Part shown: piece after piece, positions 44,081-53,612 of the stretch
How the letters are laid out: the number at the start of each line of letters is the position of its first letter
Numbering within the stretch: position 1 is the stretch's first letter
NCBI GenBank assembly: GCA_947466075.1
Contig: CANIBP010000002.1
Location: 186,001-250,000, forward strand
Direction of reading: 5' to 3'
From: Verrucomicrobiaceae bacterium
GTDB lineage: Bacteria > Verrucomicrobiota > Verrucomicrobiia > Verrucomicrobiales > Verrucomicrobiaceae
DNA length: 64,000 nucleotides
Position numbers and translations under genes: made by a program
Notes under the pieces: model-generated
Databases searched by the model: none
What the model was told of the DNA's origin: nothing
What the model saw: only the letters and a program-made list of their open reading frames with translations

Positions 44081-45036
44081 CGGAAGAAACGCCGCACGGA
44101 ATCGACTGCACGGTCGATGGTCTTCTCTACCGGACTCTTCTGTGGTGGCTGCGGAGTTTTCTTCTTCGTGGCACCGGTTACCGACTTCTTGGGCGTCGTG
44201 GATTTTGCTTTCACAACCGTTGGGGCTTTGGGCTTTGCTTCCACCGTGGCGGTTTTCTTGGGCTCGGGCTTAGCCTCAGTTACGATGGCCACGGCTTTGC
44301 GAACTTCCTCCTTTGCGGCAACGATCACCGCTGGTGCGGGTGGCGTAGGCGTAGGAGGAGCAGGCACGAGGCCTGGGGCTGTGCCATAGCCGTAGAAGCG
44401 GGTCGGGCTGTCGGCTTTTGGCAGACTAAAATCAAAGACACTCAGGCCGCTGCGGCGATGACCTTCGAAGGCGCGTCCATCGCTGGCACCGAAGACGATG
44501 CGTTTGCCGGATTTTTGGAGTTTACCGAGGTAGATCATTACATGCGTGACTGGCAGCTTGCGCTTGGTTTCGGTCGTATTCGTCCAGAACAGAAGATCGC
44601 CGGGCTGCAAATCAGCGAACTCGGTGTGATCGAAGGCGGTGGCAGTGGGCGTGAGGTGGAGCTGCGATTTTTTCTCCACCCACCCGCACATTTCATCCGA
44701 CTGGCGCGGCACACCTTTTAGACCTTGAAACTCCAACACATGAAACACGGTGCCGGAGCAGTCCATGCCGCCTTTGCTTGGCTCGTGGGAGCCATATAGA
44801 TAAGACAGCTCCAATCGCGTGAGCGCCAGTGCGCTTTGCACGAGGCTCTGAACCTGCTTTGGATATTTTTCAAAACCACTGATATCCTCGATGCTGACGG
44901 TGGAGACAGCGGCGGGAGGTGGGGTCGTCGCTTTGGGTTCCTCCTCTGCCTGAGGTTTGGATTTCGTCGTGACTTCGGCATGCGACAGCGAAAGCGCACC
45001 AAGTAACAGAGACAGCAGCCGCAGGGAGGTTTTCAT
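44077..45036 (-). CDS. Exported NlpC/P60-type peptidoglycan hydrolase with Lys/Pro-rich tail
   Basis: 319 residues from MKTSLRLLSLLLGALSLSHA, a good signal peptide; an upstream start at 45084 is less suitable. The NlpC/P60 core (about 85-210) has LELSYLYGSHEPSKGGMDCSG (written in part; catalytic Cys in GMDCSG), DLQPGDLLFW, and the His in VTHVMIYLG. The third residue of the triad is not obvious. The C-terminal ~110 residues are Ala/Pro/Lys-rich (KTATVEAKPKAPTVVKAKS), likely binding the cell wall electrostatically. It should cut peptide bonds in murein stems. It is followed downstream by nothing on its strand until the SGNH gene. Confidence 0.85.
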   Translation of the reverse strand: MKTSLRLLSLLLGALSLSHAEVTTKSKPQAEEEPKATTPPPAAVSTVSIEDISGFEKYPKQVQSLVQSALALTRLELSYLYGSHEPSKGGMDCSGTVFHVLEFQGLKGVPRQSDEMCGWVEKKSQLHLTPTATAFDHTEFADLQPGDLLFWTNTTETKRKLPVTHVMIYLGKLQKSGKRIVFGASDGRAFEGHRRSGLSVFDFSLPKADSPTRFYGYGTAPGLVPAPPTPTPPAPAVIVAAKEEVRKAVAIVTEAKPEPKKTATVEAKPKAPTVVKAKSTTPKKSVTGATKKKTPQPPQKSPVEKTIDRAVDSVRRFFR

Positions 45037-45085
45037 AAGAGTGAACTGGTCACGGTTTGACGTCATTGCAGCTGCTTTGATCAAT

Positions 45086-45988
45086 CTATTCCTGCATGCG
45101 TGAAATCACTGCGCAAACCACGCCCACCATCAGCAGCATGGCTGCGATGATTCGGATGCCAAAAACGCGGCCGGATTCGTGGCGTTCACGATTCCCTAAA
45201 AGAGGACCGAGTAACGCGACGACAGCGAGACTCCACATTCCGCGTGTGGCATAGACCACGTTGACACCGATAGCGTCGTTGAAGAACGCGAGCGAGATGC
45301 CCATGAGCATCGACTGCGCCGCGATCAGCGCACTACCGCCGAGCGACCACTGCGTGGCTCGATTCCATGGCATTGGCGGACGTTTGGGCAGCAGCGTCAT
45401 GGCGAAGAGTGAAAGAACTCCTGTGGTTGCGGACATGATAGCCAGAAAAGTCTTCGCACCAAAGGTAGGAGCCCAGCGCTGCAACAGCACATCGGCGAGA
45501 GCAAAAAACGCAGCACTGATCAGTGCCATGACGACCGGACCAGCCAGGCGTGCCCCTTTCGGTGTTTTGAAATCCGTCGCGCTCATCAAAAAGATGCCCG
45601 CCGTGGTGATGAGCGCCGCGACCCACATCAGTGGTTTCATGCTGCCAGCGATGAGAAAACTCGCACTGAGGGCAACGAATACGACTTTGGATCCTAAGAC
45701 CGGTGTGACGAGTGACACGTCGCCACGCTGCATCGCGACGAAGGTGAACCAACCTCCCGTGAAAAAGAGCACGCCTAGGCCAACGGGGATTAGCCACAGC
45801 TGCCAGGCGACGTTTTGCGTTTCAAACAGCGCAAGCGGCAGAAAGACGAGAGAGGAGGCCCAGTTGTTGATATGGAAGCAAGCCATCGGATGCGCTCCTT
45901 CAGTCAGCGCTTTTTTCAGCAGCAAGGAAGCAATCGCGTAACCGATGGCGGCTACGAGAGGCAGCAGCAGATACCAGGGAAGGTTCAT
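45086..45988 (-). CDS. EamA/DMT-superfamily transporter
   Basis: 300 residues with ten predicted helices in two EamA-like halves: VAAIGYAIASLLLKKALTEG at the start, GGWFTFVAMQRGDVSLVTPV closing the first half, and IGVNVVYATRGMWSLAVVAL in the second. Such carriers export or import metabolites; the substrate cannot be told. It overlaps the AEC-transporter gene upstream by four bases, so the two membrane transporters are co-translated. Confidence 0.85.
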   Translation of the reverse strand: MNLPWYLLLPLVAAIGYAIASLLLKKALTEGAHPMACFHINNWASSLVFLPLALFETQNVAWQLWLIPVGLGVLFFTGGWFTFVAMQRGDVSLVTPVLGSKVVFVALSASFLIAGSMKPLMWVAALITTAGIFLMSATDFKTPKGARLAGPVVMALISAAFFALADVLLQRWAPTFGAKTFLAIMSATTGVLSLFAMTLLPKRPPMPWNRATQWSLGGSALIAAQSMLMGISLAFFNDAIGVNVVYATRGMWSLAVVALLGPLLGNRERHESGRVFGIRIIAAMLLMVGVVCAVISRMQE

Positions 45989-46926
45989 ACGCCGACCAGT
46001 TTGAGTCCCCCCGCGATGACCAATGGCGTGGTGATACAGCTTACCAAGGTGGTCGCGATCACGACCTGCACCGCCGTCGGTGCATGACCACCGTAAAGGC
46101 GGGCGATCATGATGTTAAACACGGCAGAAGGCATCGCGGCCTGCACGACGATCACGCGTTTCAATTCCGTCGTGAGCGGCAGAAAGTAAGCGGTAGCAAG
46201 AAAAGCGATGGGGATGATGCCCAGCCGCAGCACCGGGCTGAAGATAGCCACGTTCCAACGTATCGACGCCTGGCCCCAGAGGTCTGCAATCGAAGCGCCG
46301 ATGAGCAGCACGGCCAGCGGCACTGCGCAGGCACCGAGCATCGTGAAGGTGTTGTGCGCAACCAGCGGCACGTAAATGTGGAGGCCGGTGAAGTTCAGCA
46401 GCAACGAAACGATAATTGTGAGCACTGGTGCGTTTAGTGCGAGACGCCATGGGGCCTTGTCCAGACCTGTCAGCAGGCCCACCCCTGCTGTCCAGCAGGC
46501 CAGTTCGACGCCGAGCGTGAAGGTGAAAAGCACGCCGAGCGTGCCTTTGTCAGGAAACAACGCGGTGACGAGCGGAATGGCCACGAAACCGTAATTTTGC
46601 AGCCCGCAGGCCACGCTGAAGGTGCGGCGACCCTCGCCTTTCTTCAAACCGATGAGCGGGGCGACGAAATAGGTGAGGGCGATGCCAATCACGACCAGCG
46701 TGTAGCCCAACCCTGCCGCAATCAGCACCGGCGCGAGTTTCATCACCGCCGGATTGCCCACCACGCGCTCAATGATCAGCGCTGGCGTCAGCATCATCAC
46801 CGAGAGTTTCATCAAGCTGGTGTCCGCCTCGTGTTTGAGCAGCCCCGTCCGACGCGCCAGTGCGCCCGCGCCCATCGTGAGATACACGGGCACGGCCACG
46901 GAGAGAATGTTGAGGTAATCGAGCAT
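45985..46926 (-). CDS. AEC-family (auxin efflux carrier-like) transporter
   Basis: 313 residues from MLDYLNILSVAVPVYLTMGA; a start at 47055 would prepend a Cys/His-rich non-membrane leader that overlaps the neighbouring methyltransferase and looks spurious. Ten helices in two inverted halves, with RTFSVACGLQNYGFVAIPLV containing the NYGF block diagnostic of the family and VQAAMPSAVFNIMIARLYGG in the second half. Bacterial AEC proteins typically carry malonate, malate or similar acids; the substrate here is unknown. It is translationally coupled to the downstream DMT transporter. Confidence 0.87.
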   Translation of the reverse strand: MLDYLNILSVAVPVYLTMGAGALARRTGLLKHEADTSLMKLSVMMLTPALIIERVVGNPAVMKLAPVLIAAGLGYTLVVIGIALTYFVAPLIGLKKGEGRRTFSVACGLQNYGFVAIPLVTALFPDKGTLGVLFTFTLGVELACWTAGVGLLTGLDKAPWRLALNAPVLTIIVSLLLNFTGLHIYVPLVAHNTFTMLGACAVPLAVLLIGASIADLWGQASIRWNVAIFSPVLRLGIIPIAFLATAYFLPLTTELKRVIVVQAAMPSAVFNIMIARLYGGHAPTAVQVVIATTLVSCITTPLVIAGGLKLVGV

Positions 46927-46978
46927 GGAACGCCCTCCCGCTAGGCCCTGAAACCCCGCTGTGCAAGTGCCGCCGCAT

Positions 46979-47581
46979 TCAACCGCGTTTCCACACCACC
47001 CACAGCTCCGGTGGTGCGGCAGCGCGATTGATTGGGCGCAGGTGCTGCACCTCAAAACGACGTGAATCGAGCGTCACGGCCCATTCAGCGATGTTGCGCC
47101 CTTCCTCGGCTCCGCCTTCATGTCCTGGATACACTGCGATGGTGATTAGTCCGCCCGGCTTCAAGAGATCCAGCGCTTCTTTTACTGCGATCATTGTCGT
47201 CTCGGTGCGCGTGATGAGCGTTTTGTCCGTGCCCGGCAAGTAGCCGAGATTGAACATGATCGCGCTGATCTTCCCATGCAGCTCCGCGGGCACATGCGAG
47301 CGCATCATTTCGTGGCCGGAGTGAATCAGCGTCGTCATCTCGGCCGGAACACGCTTCGCTGTTTCCACCAAGGCGGCCGCCTGCACATCAAAGGCAAACA
47401 CATGACCGCCCGGACTCACGCACTGGGTCAAAAACAGCGTGTCATGCCCGTTCCCCATCGTTGCATCCACCACGACATCACCGGGGCGCAGACGATCCTT
47501 CAACATCAATTGCGCCCATAGCACGGACGATGGCAGGCCGCCGTTGGGGCTGGCGAGATGTGGTTTGAGATCGCTGCTCAT
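46979..47581 (-). CDS. mnmM: MnmM/YtqB-like SAM-dependent tRNA methyltransferase
   Basis: 200 residues, the compact YtqB family size. Motif I is VVVDATMGNGHDTLFL, the acidic strand ends FAFDVQ, and the conserved block FNLGYLPGTDKTLITR is characteristic of YtqB/MnmM, followed by YPGHEGGAEE. B. subtilis MnmM methylates 5-aminomethyl-2-thiouridine at the tRNA wobble position, making mnm5s2U. The start overlaps the stop of a MnmC(o)-like FAD enzyme by four bases, so this pair would replace the bifunctional MnmC of E. coli. That pairing raises confidence beyond sequence similarity alone. Confidence 0.82.
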   Translation of the reverse strand: MSSDLKPHLASPNGGLPSSVLWAQLMLKDRLRPGDVVVDATMGNGHDTLFLTQCVSPGGHVFAFDVQAAALVETAKRVPAEMTTLIHSGHEMMRSHVPAELHGKISAIMFNLGYLPGTDKTLITRTETTMIAVKEALDLLKPGGLITIAVYPGHEGGAEEGRNIAEWAVTLDSRRFEVQHLRPINRAAAPPELWVVWKRG

Positions 47582-48627
47582 ATCGAATTCTGCTGCAAAT
47601 CCATCTCCGTGTCGATGGCAGCACCATCAAGCAGATGTTCAATGAGATGACGGGCGAGCCAGGGTGACCGCAGCGAGCCTTTGGAGCCGAGGCCGTTGAG
47701 GAAGGCGATGCGTGGGTGCGTGGGATGCGTGCCCATGAGTGCCTGGCGGTTTTTGATGATGGGACGCACGGCCGTTTGACGGACGGTGATATTCAGCGGC
47801 ACTTTGAGCAGGCTATGCAGGGTAGCTTCGAGCGTCTGCACTTGATCGGCGGAAGGCGTGTTGGGATCGTCGAACTTCCATTCGTAGGTGGAGCCAGCGC
47901 GCAGGCTGCCGTCGTTTCGCGGAAGGAGCCAGCAACCGCGATTGAGGATGCGCTTCTCGCCTTGGAGATCGGCTGCAACGGTGAGGATGGTGCCGAGGGC
48001 GGATTGAAATGGAACCCAGTGGAAGAGCGGATGTTTTTCAGCACTCCAGCCCTGTGCCCAGATGACGTGGGAGAAACGTTGGGCATTCCACTCGATGCCA
48101 TCGGCATCGTCATGCACGTCTTCGGGTTTCACTTCGGCTGTCGTGTATGAATCGAGGGACTCGAAGAACTGGCGGCTGGATTCGAGGTAGGTGTTGGTGT
48201 CCAGCCATGCGGCGTGGCGCTGCTGGAAGCCGTTGTCGGGCTGATGAATCACCTCGGCGCTGAGTTGTGGTGCTTTGCGATGCAGAAACGGCTGCATGTC
48301 AGGATCGCGGCGGCGCTTGTGCCATTTGGCGATCTCCGCTTCGTTCTTGAGCAGGCGCACATAGCCACGTGGGAAGAAGAATCGTTGTTTCATGCGTTTG
48401 CCGCAGGCGCGGTAGAAGCGCAGCGCTTCGCGATAAAACACGTCATAGCGCCAGCTTACGGTGAGACGCATGCCAGTGATCGGCGTGATCAAACCGGCGG
48501 CTACTTTGGAGCTTGTGACGGCTTCATCGCGATCGACGATGAGGAAGGGCACTTCACGTTCCCACAAACGCCACGCCAATGCCGTGCCTGCAAGGCCTTG
48601 GCCGATGATGAGGATGCGGGGTGACAT
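47578..48627 (-). CDS. FAD-dependent oxidoreductase, MnmC(o)-like (DAO family)
   Basis: 349 residues from MSPRILIIGQGLAGTALAWR; an alternative ATG nine bases upstream is possible. The GxGxxG dinucleotide motif is at the N-terminus. The next conserved stretch, SSKVAAGLITPITGMRL, and the late block TAVRPIIKNRQALMG match DadA/MnmC(o)-like proteins annotated in Bacteroidetes and relatives. GLGSKGSLRSPWLARHL near the end is the usual FAD-contacting tail. In E. coli the MnmC(o) domain oxidatively removes the carboxymethyl group of cmnm5(s2)U to give nm5(s2)U. Encoded with an ATGA overlap directly upstream of the MnmM-like methyltransferase, it is predicted to supply that enzyme's substrate. Generic amino-acid oxidase is the alternative. 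Confidence 0.75.
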   Translation of the reverse strand: MSPRILIIGQGLAGTALAWRLWEREVPFLIVDRDEAVTSSKVAAGLITPITGMRLTVSWRYDVFYREALRFYRACGKRMKQRFFFPRGYVRLLKNEAEIAKWHKRRRDPDMQPFLHRKAPQLSAEVIHQPDNGFQQRHAAWLDTNTYLESSRQFFESLDSYTTAEVKPEDVHDDADGIEWNAQRFSHVIWAQGWSAEKHPLFHWVPFQSALGTILTVAADLQGEKRILNRGCWLLPRNDGSLRAGSTYEWKFDDPNTPSADQVQTLEATLHSLLKVPLNITVRQTAVRPIIKNRQALMGTHPTHPRIAFLNGLGSKGSLRSPWLARHLIEHLLDGAAIDTEMDLQQNSI

Positions 48628-48691
48628 GACGCCCATGCTGCATGTGTTTGGTGCATCTTGCCAATGCCGCCTTGCTGTGGAATGATGCCGC

Positions 48692-49312
48692 ATGGTCGCC
48701 ACGCAACTCAAAGCGCATCTCTCACCACAGGATTATTTCCGCCGCGAACGTGTGGCGGCGTACAAGAGCGAATTCTTCGCCGGTGAGGTGTTTGCGATGG
48801 CCGGTGGCAGTGTGAACCACAGTCTGATCAAGGCGAACGTTGTCGGCACGCTGCGTGATGCCTTGCGGCGCAAAGGCGGCTGCTGCCGCACGTTTGACAG
48901 CGACCTGCGGGTGAAAATCCCGCTGACGAGTCTGCGGACTTATCCTGATGTCAGTGTGATCTGCGGGCCGGTGGAGCTGGATGCCGAGGATGATGCAGGC
49001 GAGACGGTGACAAATCCCGCGGTCATCGTGGAGGTGCTGTCGGACAGCACGGAGCGCTATGATCGCGGCACGAAGTTCGACCACTATCAGAGCATCGCCT
49101 CGCTGCAGCAGTATGTGCTGGTGTCGCAGGACCAGGCGAAGGTGGAGACGTTTCTGCGGCAGGCGGACGGCACCTGGCAGTATGCTTTGTGCGCAGGTCT
49201 GGAGGCGGTGGCCACGCTGACGGCACTGGAAGTATCGCTGCCCTTGTCCGAAGTGTTTGCGGGGGTGGAGTTTCCGGCGGTGCTGCCGTTGCGGCTGCTG
49301 CCGAAGGCTTGA
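48692..49312 (+). CDS. Uma2-family PD-(D/E)XK endonuclease-like protein (DUF820)
   Basis: 206 residues with the Uma2 pattern: SPQDYFRRERVAAYKSEFFA near the start, GEVFAMAGGSVNHSLIKANV, then SDLRVKIPL, YPDVSVICG with the candidate catalytic Asp, PAVIVEVLSDSTERYDRGTK, and FDHYQSIASLQQYVLVSQD. These correspond to the beta strands and acidic/Lys residues of the restriction-like fold. Uma2 proteins are abundant and multi-copy in cyanobacteria and planctomycete-verrucomicrobial genomes; their function is unknown and many stand alone, as here. It is divergent from the FAD oxidoreductase gene and convergent with the next gene. Confidence 0.9.
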   Translation: MVATQLKAHLSPQDYFRRERVAAYKSEFFAGEVFAMAGGSVNHSLIKANVVGTLRDALRRKGGCCRTFDSDLRVKIPLTSLRTYPDVSVICGPVELDAEDDAGETVTNPAVIVEVLSDSTERYDRGTKFDHYQSIASLQQYVLVSQDQAKVETFLRQADGTWQYALCAGLEAVATLTALEVSLPLSEVFAGVEFPAVLPLRLLPKA

Positions 49313-49319
49313 AACCAGG

Positions 49320-50129
49320 CTACTTGTCCATCACCGCCTGCATCAGTTCTTTGAGCTTTTCGTTGGTCTTGGCGACTTGGATCTGTGTCGGCGGGACTTT
49401 GTTCACGTCTTTCCAAAGGGTGCTGATTTCATCAATCGTGGTGCCGATGCGCTTGACCATAGCTTCTTCGCGTTTCGAGGCGCTGAGACGGCTGAAGTCG
49501 TCGCGCATGTCCTGCAGGATGAGAGGGGAACCGATGCACAGCGGTCGGAGTTCTTCGGTGGCTGTGTCGGTCACAATGGTGGAAGCAATTTCCAACACAC
49601 GCAGCCACAGGCCGAGATCGATCATGAGGGCAAGGTCATCGTCCTTTTGCTCGCGCAGCATGCGCACGAGTTCTCGATGGCCATCGACAATCTCATGACG
49701 CAGATCTTTCCACTCACTGTCTTCGGCCATTTTGCCCTGGGCCATGAGGCGTGGCATGAGTTTCTCGCCAACGCCGAGCATGCGGCAGTAGGTAAGCACG
49801 TCTTGGTTGTTGTTGCGGAACTGCTGCGAATCGGTGGCTTGCCAGACGAGAAAACTGTCACCAAGCAGACTGCCAAGGATCAAGGCGGCACGGCCACGAT
49901 CGGTTGGTGGTGTGGGTGGTGGCGGACGAAACAGCAGACGCCAGCGGGCTTTTGTACGCTGGCCGACCATGTCGAGAAAATCTGCCGGAGTTTGATCGGA
50001 GGCGTTGGCAACCGGCGCTGGTGATATTGGAGGAGCAGCGGCCGGTGGATCGGCCAAGGCCTGCCCGAGGCACAATCCAAGAGCAACGATGCAGATCGTG
50101 TGGCTCAGACGGGGCGGGATGGCGGTCAT
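49320..50129 (-). CDS. Exported hypothetical protein, mostly helical
   Basis: 269 residues from MTAIPPRLSHTICIVALGLC, with a signal peptide ending near ALADPP; an upstream start at 50216 would bury it. After a Pro/Ala-rich stretch the chain is predominantly helical and charged (MVGQRTKARWRLLF; RHEIVDGHRELVRMLREQ; SRLSASKREEAMVKRIGTT). No cysteine pair or catalytic motif stands out and I do not recognise a family. It lies 31 bases after the glmS stop on the same strand, so it may be read through from glmS, but no functional link is visible. Confidence 0.72.
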   Translation of the reverse strand: MTAIPPRLSHTICIVALGLCLGQALADPPAAAPPISPAPVANASDQTPADFLDMVGQRTKARWRLLFRPPPPTPPTDRGRAALILGSLLGDSFLVWQATDSQQFRNNNQDVLTYCRMLGVGEKLMPRLMAQGKMAEDSEWKDLRHEIVDGHRELVRMLREQKDDDLALMIDLGLWLRVLEIASTIVTDTATEELRPLCIGSPLILQDMRDDFSRLSASKREEAMVKRIGTTIDEISTLWKDVNKVPPTQIQVAKTNEKLKELMQAVMDK

Positions 50130-50160
50130 GATGGGCGGCTGGACTTCCAGACGGGCTAAC

Positions 50161-52014
50161 TTACTCCACCGTAACGCTTTTCGCCAGATTTCTTGGTTTA
50201 TCCACGTCGCAGCCACGCGCTACAGCTGTGTAGTAGGACAAGAGTTGGAGCGGGATGACGTTCAGAATTGGCGTAAGGTAGGAGGGGCAGTCTGGAACGT
50301 AAATCACATCCTTGGTAAGGCGCTCCAGCTCCGTGCGGCCCTCGGTGGTCACGGCGATGACGGGGCCTTTGCGCGCGAGGACTTCCTCGATGTTGCTGAC
50401 GTTTTTGTCGAACACCGCATCACCAGGAGCGATGAACACGGACGGCATGTCCGGTTTGACCAAAGCGATGACGCCGTGCTTCAATTCCGCGCTGGGATGG
50501 CCGCTGGCGTAGATGTAGCTGATTTCCTTCATCTTCAGCGCACCTTCGAGTGCCACGGGGTAATTCATCTGGCGGCCCATGAACAGCATGCCTTCAGCGT
50601 GCGCATGTTTTTCGGCGATGGCCTTGATCTTGTCGGCCTGCTTGAGGATTTGCACGATCTTGTCCGGCAGCGCTTCGAGTTCGTCGATCATCTCCAAACC
50701 ATCGACGCTGGACAGATGGTGGATGCGGCCAAGCAGCAAGCTCAACAACGTGAGGATCGCGACTTGAGAAGTGAAGGTCTTCGTTGCCGCCACACCGATT
50801 TCGGGTCCGGCGTGGATATAAACACCGCCGTCGCTCTCACGAGCGATCGTACTGCCAACAGTGTTGACGATGCCGAGGCAGCGAATGCCTTTGCGCTGAC
50901 CTTCACGCATCGCGGCGAGTGTGTCGATGGTCTCGCCGCTCTGGCTCATGACGAACTGCAAGGTATTACGGTTCGTGGGAACGTTGCGGTAGCGGAACTC
51001 GCTGGCGATTTCGACCTCCGTCGGCACGCGGGCGAGGGATTCGATGAGATATTCGCCCACCATCGCGGCATGATAGGCGGTGCCGCAACCTGCGAGGATG
51101 ATGCGGTCGATCTGCACCAATTCTTTGGGGGACATGTTCAAACCGCCGAGGATCGCGGTGCATTCATCGCGGGAAAGGCGGCCACGCATGGCATTGCGGA
51201 GCGAATTTGGCTGCTCGTAGATTTCTTTGAGCATGAAGTGCGGGAATTCGCCCTTCTCGGCATCGTCCGCGTTAAATTCGACCCGGCTGACCTTCACATC
51301 CGCCGGCACGCCTTGGTGCGACTGTACGTCATAACGGTCCTTGGTGATCGTGACGATGTCGTAGTCGTTGAGATAAACCACATCACGCGTGTGGGCGACG
51401 ACTGCAGAGACATCGCTGGCCAGAAAATGCTCGTGATCACCGAGACCGATGATCAGCGGGCTGCCGAGACGTGCACCGACGATCACACCGGGTAGATCGC
51501 CATGCATCACTGCGATGCCGTAGGTGCCCTTCACGCGGGCGAGAGCGGCTTTGAGCGCATTGACGAGGCGCAGCGTGCCATCCTTTTCCTTTGATTCATC
51601 AAAGTAAGTGCCAACGAGATGCGAGAGCACTTCGGTGTCCGTTTGCGACAGAAAGGTGTGGCCCTTTGCGATGAGCTGATCACGCAGCGTCTGATAGTTT
51701 TCAATCACGCCGTTATGCACCAGCACCAGCTTGCCGGATTGGTCGGGATGCGGATGCGCATTCACATCCGTGGCCGGGCCGTGAGTGGCCCAGCGGGTGT
51801 GTGAGATGCCCATCGTGCCCAGTGGATTCGCCTCAGTCACGGCAATGCGCAGGTTATCGATACGACCGGCACGCTTCACGATGCGGAGGTCTTCGCCGCC
51901 GCCGTTGAGCGCCAGGCCAGCGGAGTCATAGCCGCGATATTCCAGACGACGCAGCCCATCCAAAAGGATTGGGCTAGCCTGACGATTGCCGATGTATCCA
52001 ACGATTCCGCACAT
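50161..52014 (-). CDS. glmS: Glutamine-fructose-6-phosphate aminotransferase (isomerizing)
   Basis: 617 residues, the standard GlmS length. The N-terminal Cys2 nucleophile (MCGIVGYIGNRQASPILLDG) begins the glutaminase domain, with RLEYRGYDSAG and GISHTRWATHGPAT. Two SIS sugar-isomerase domains follow, with ILAGCGTAYHAAMVGEYLIE, SQSGETIDTLAAMREGQR and the C-terminal LQLLSYYTAVARGCDVDKPR ending KSVTVE. It makes glucosamine-6-phosphate, the entry point for murein and LPS amino sugars. The 5-prime region shows no glmS ribozyme. No Shine-Dalgarno sequence is evident before the ATG. Confidence 0.97.
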   Translation of the reverse strand: MCGIVGYIGNRQASPILLDGLRRLEYRGYDSAGLALNGGGEDLRIVKRAGRIDNLRIAVTEANPLGTMGISHTRWATHGPATDVNAHPHPDQSGKLVLVHNGVIENYQTLRDQLIAKGHTFLSQTDTEVLSHLVGTYFDESKEKDGTLRLVNALKAALARVKGTYGIAVMHGDLPGVIVGARLGSPLIIGLGDHEHFLASDVSAVVAHTRDVVYLNDYDIVTITKDRYDVQSHQGVPADVKVSRVEFNADDAEKGEFPHFMLKEIYEQPNSLRNAMRGRLSRDECTAILGGLNMSPKELVQIDRIILAGCGTAYHAAMVGEYLIESLARVPTEVEIASEFRYRNVPTNRNTLQFVMSQSGETIDTLAAMREGQRKGIRCLGIVNTVGSTIARESDGGVYIHAGPEIGVAATKTFTSQVAILTLLSLLLGRIHHLSSVDGLEMIDELEALPDKIVQILKQADKIKAIAEKHAHAEGMLFMGRQMNYPVALEGALKMKEISYIYASGHPSAELKHGVIALVKPDMPSVFIAPGDAVFDKNVSNIEEVLARKGPVIAVTTEGRTELERLTKDVIYVPDCPSYLTPILNVIPLQLLSYYTAVARGCDVDKPRNLAKSVTVE

Positions 52015-52125
52015 GAGAAAAATAAAGGGGGTAAAAAGGGTCCTGTCGAATGACAGGTAAGTACGATACCGCCACGCACAACTCGCGCCAGCAGTTCGTG
52101 CCTTTGCCCCTCTTTTGCGGGGGGA

Positions 52126-53541
52126 TCAGGCTATGATCCCCGGCACCAGCTCCCCATGCACGTCGGTGAGTCGAAAATCGCGGCCTTGGTAGCGGAACGT
52201 GAGACGTTCGTGGTCGAGACCGAGGAGGTTCAGCACCGTGGCGTTCAGATCGTGCGTGTGAACAGGATTTTCGGCGATGTTGAAGCCGAAGTCATCGGTT
52301 TTGCCGTAGCTGATGCCCGGTTTGATGCCACCACCGGCCATCCACATCGTGTAGGCATCCTTGTGGTGATCGCGGCCCGCTGAAGTCTTGGTGCCCTCAG
52401 CGTTGATGCCCTGACGCAACGGCGTGCGGCCGAATTCACCACCCCAAATAACGAGCGTCTCATCCAGCAGGCCACGCTGCTTCAAATCGCGCACGAGGGC
52501 GGCCATTGGTTGGTCCACATCCTTTGCTTTGGCCGTCAGACGTTGCTTGAGGCCGCCGTGATGATCCCAGTCGGAATCAAAGAGCTGCACCATGCGCACG
52601 CCGCGTTCGACGAGACGGCGGGCGAGCAGGCAGTTGTTCGCGAACGAGGCTTTTCCCGGCTGTGCACCATACATGTCGAGCGTGGCCTTGTTTTCCTGCG
52701 TGATGTCCATCAGCTCCGGCACGCTGGTCTGCATGCGGTAGGCCATTTCATACTGGCTGATGCGCGTGGCGATCTCGGGATCGCCCACGATGCCTAGCTG
52801 GCGTTCGTTGAGCGCCTTCACCGCATCGAGCACACGGCGGCGGTCCTTGGTGCTATGTCCCGGCGGATTGCCGAGGAACAGCACTGGCTCACCGTTGCCG
52901 CGGAATGGAATGCCCTGATACACGCTGGGCAGAAAGCCGGTGCTCCAGAGAGTTGATCCTGCGCCGCCAGGAGGACCCGATAGCAGCACGACGTAGGTCG
53001 GCAGATCGCGATTTTCTGCGCCGAGGCCATACGTCACCCAGGCACCGAGGCTCGGGCGTCCGCCCTGGCCGAAGCCGGTGTGCAGGAACATCTGTGCCGG
53101 AGCGTGATTGATCTCGTTGGTGTGCAGGGATTTCACCACACAGATGTCATCCGCCACGGTGCCGAGGTGCGGCAACAGCTCGCTCAATTCGAGGCCGCTC
53201 TGCCCGTGACGCTGAAATTTGAATTCCGTACCCGCCAGACGCATCTCGCCGCCGATGAAGGCGAAGCGTTTGCCCTTCGTCAGCTCCTCGGGGCACTTCT
53301 CGCCGTCCATCTTCTGCAGCAGCGGCTTGTAATCGTAAAGATCGAGCTGCGAGGGCGCACCGATCATGTGCAGGTAGATGATGTGCTTCGCTTTCGGCGC
53401 GAAATGCGGCGGCCTGGCCAGCTCTGCCGCAGGCAAATCCTGAGCGAGCAATGATCCCAGCGCAGCCGAGCCAAGGCCAAGCCCCGACTGCCGGAAGAAC
53501 TGGCGGCGGGAGACATGGAGGAAGTCAGGCGTGGTAGTCAT
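52126..53541 (-). CDS. DUF1501 protein with twin-arginine signal
   Basis: 471 residues from [20 protein letters not shown], a Tat signal (SRRQFF). The ATG at 53619 would place 26 more residues ahead of the signal and is unlikely. The body is a DUF1501/sulfatase-like alkaline-phosphatase fold protein: [54 protein letters not shown] and [20 protein letters not shown]. In Planctomycetes and Verrucomicrobia these genes usually follow a DUF1549/DUF1553 cytochrome-type gene and form polysaccharide-related pairs; no such partner is here. Substrate unknown. Confidence 0.9.
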   Translation of the reverse strand: MTTTPDFLHVSRRQFFRQSGLGLGSAALGSLLAQDLPAAELARPPHFAPKAKHIIYLHMIGAPSQLDLYDYKPLLQKMDGEKCPEELTKGKRFAFIGGEMRLAGTEFKFQRHGQSGLELSELLPHLGTVADDICVVKSLHTNEINHAPAQMFLHTGFGQGGRPSLGAWVTYGLGAENRDLPTYVVLLSGPPGGAGSTLWSTGFLPSVYQGIPFRGNGEPVLFLGNPPGHSTKDRRRVLDAVKALNERQLGIVGDPEIATRISQYEMAYRMQTSVPELMDITQENKATLDMYGAQPGKASFANNCLLARRLVERGVRMVQLFDSDWDHHGGLKQRLTAKAKDVDQPMAALVRDLKQRGLLDETLVIWGGEFGRTPLRQGINAEGTKTSAGRDHHKDAYTMWMAGGGIKPGISYGKTDDFGFNIAENPVHTHDLNATVLNLLGLDHERLTFRYQGRDFRLTDVHGELVPGIIA

Positions 53542-53612
53542 ACAGTGCTTAGAACGTTGGCAAAACTGCTGAGATTGCGTGACTTCCTGCATTGGCTGTA
53601 TGATATGGGCAC

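Noticed and set aside
52098..52125. C/G-rich hairpin between the DUF1501 stop and glmS start (minus strand)
   Set aside because: Short stem (CCCC/GGGG) without a T-run; not convincing as a terminator.
52015..52125. Possible glmS ribozyme or riboswitch before glmS
   Set aside because: The 111-base leader shows no recognisable ribozyme core, and the element is known mainly from Gram-positives.
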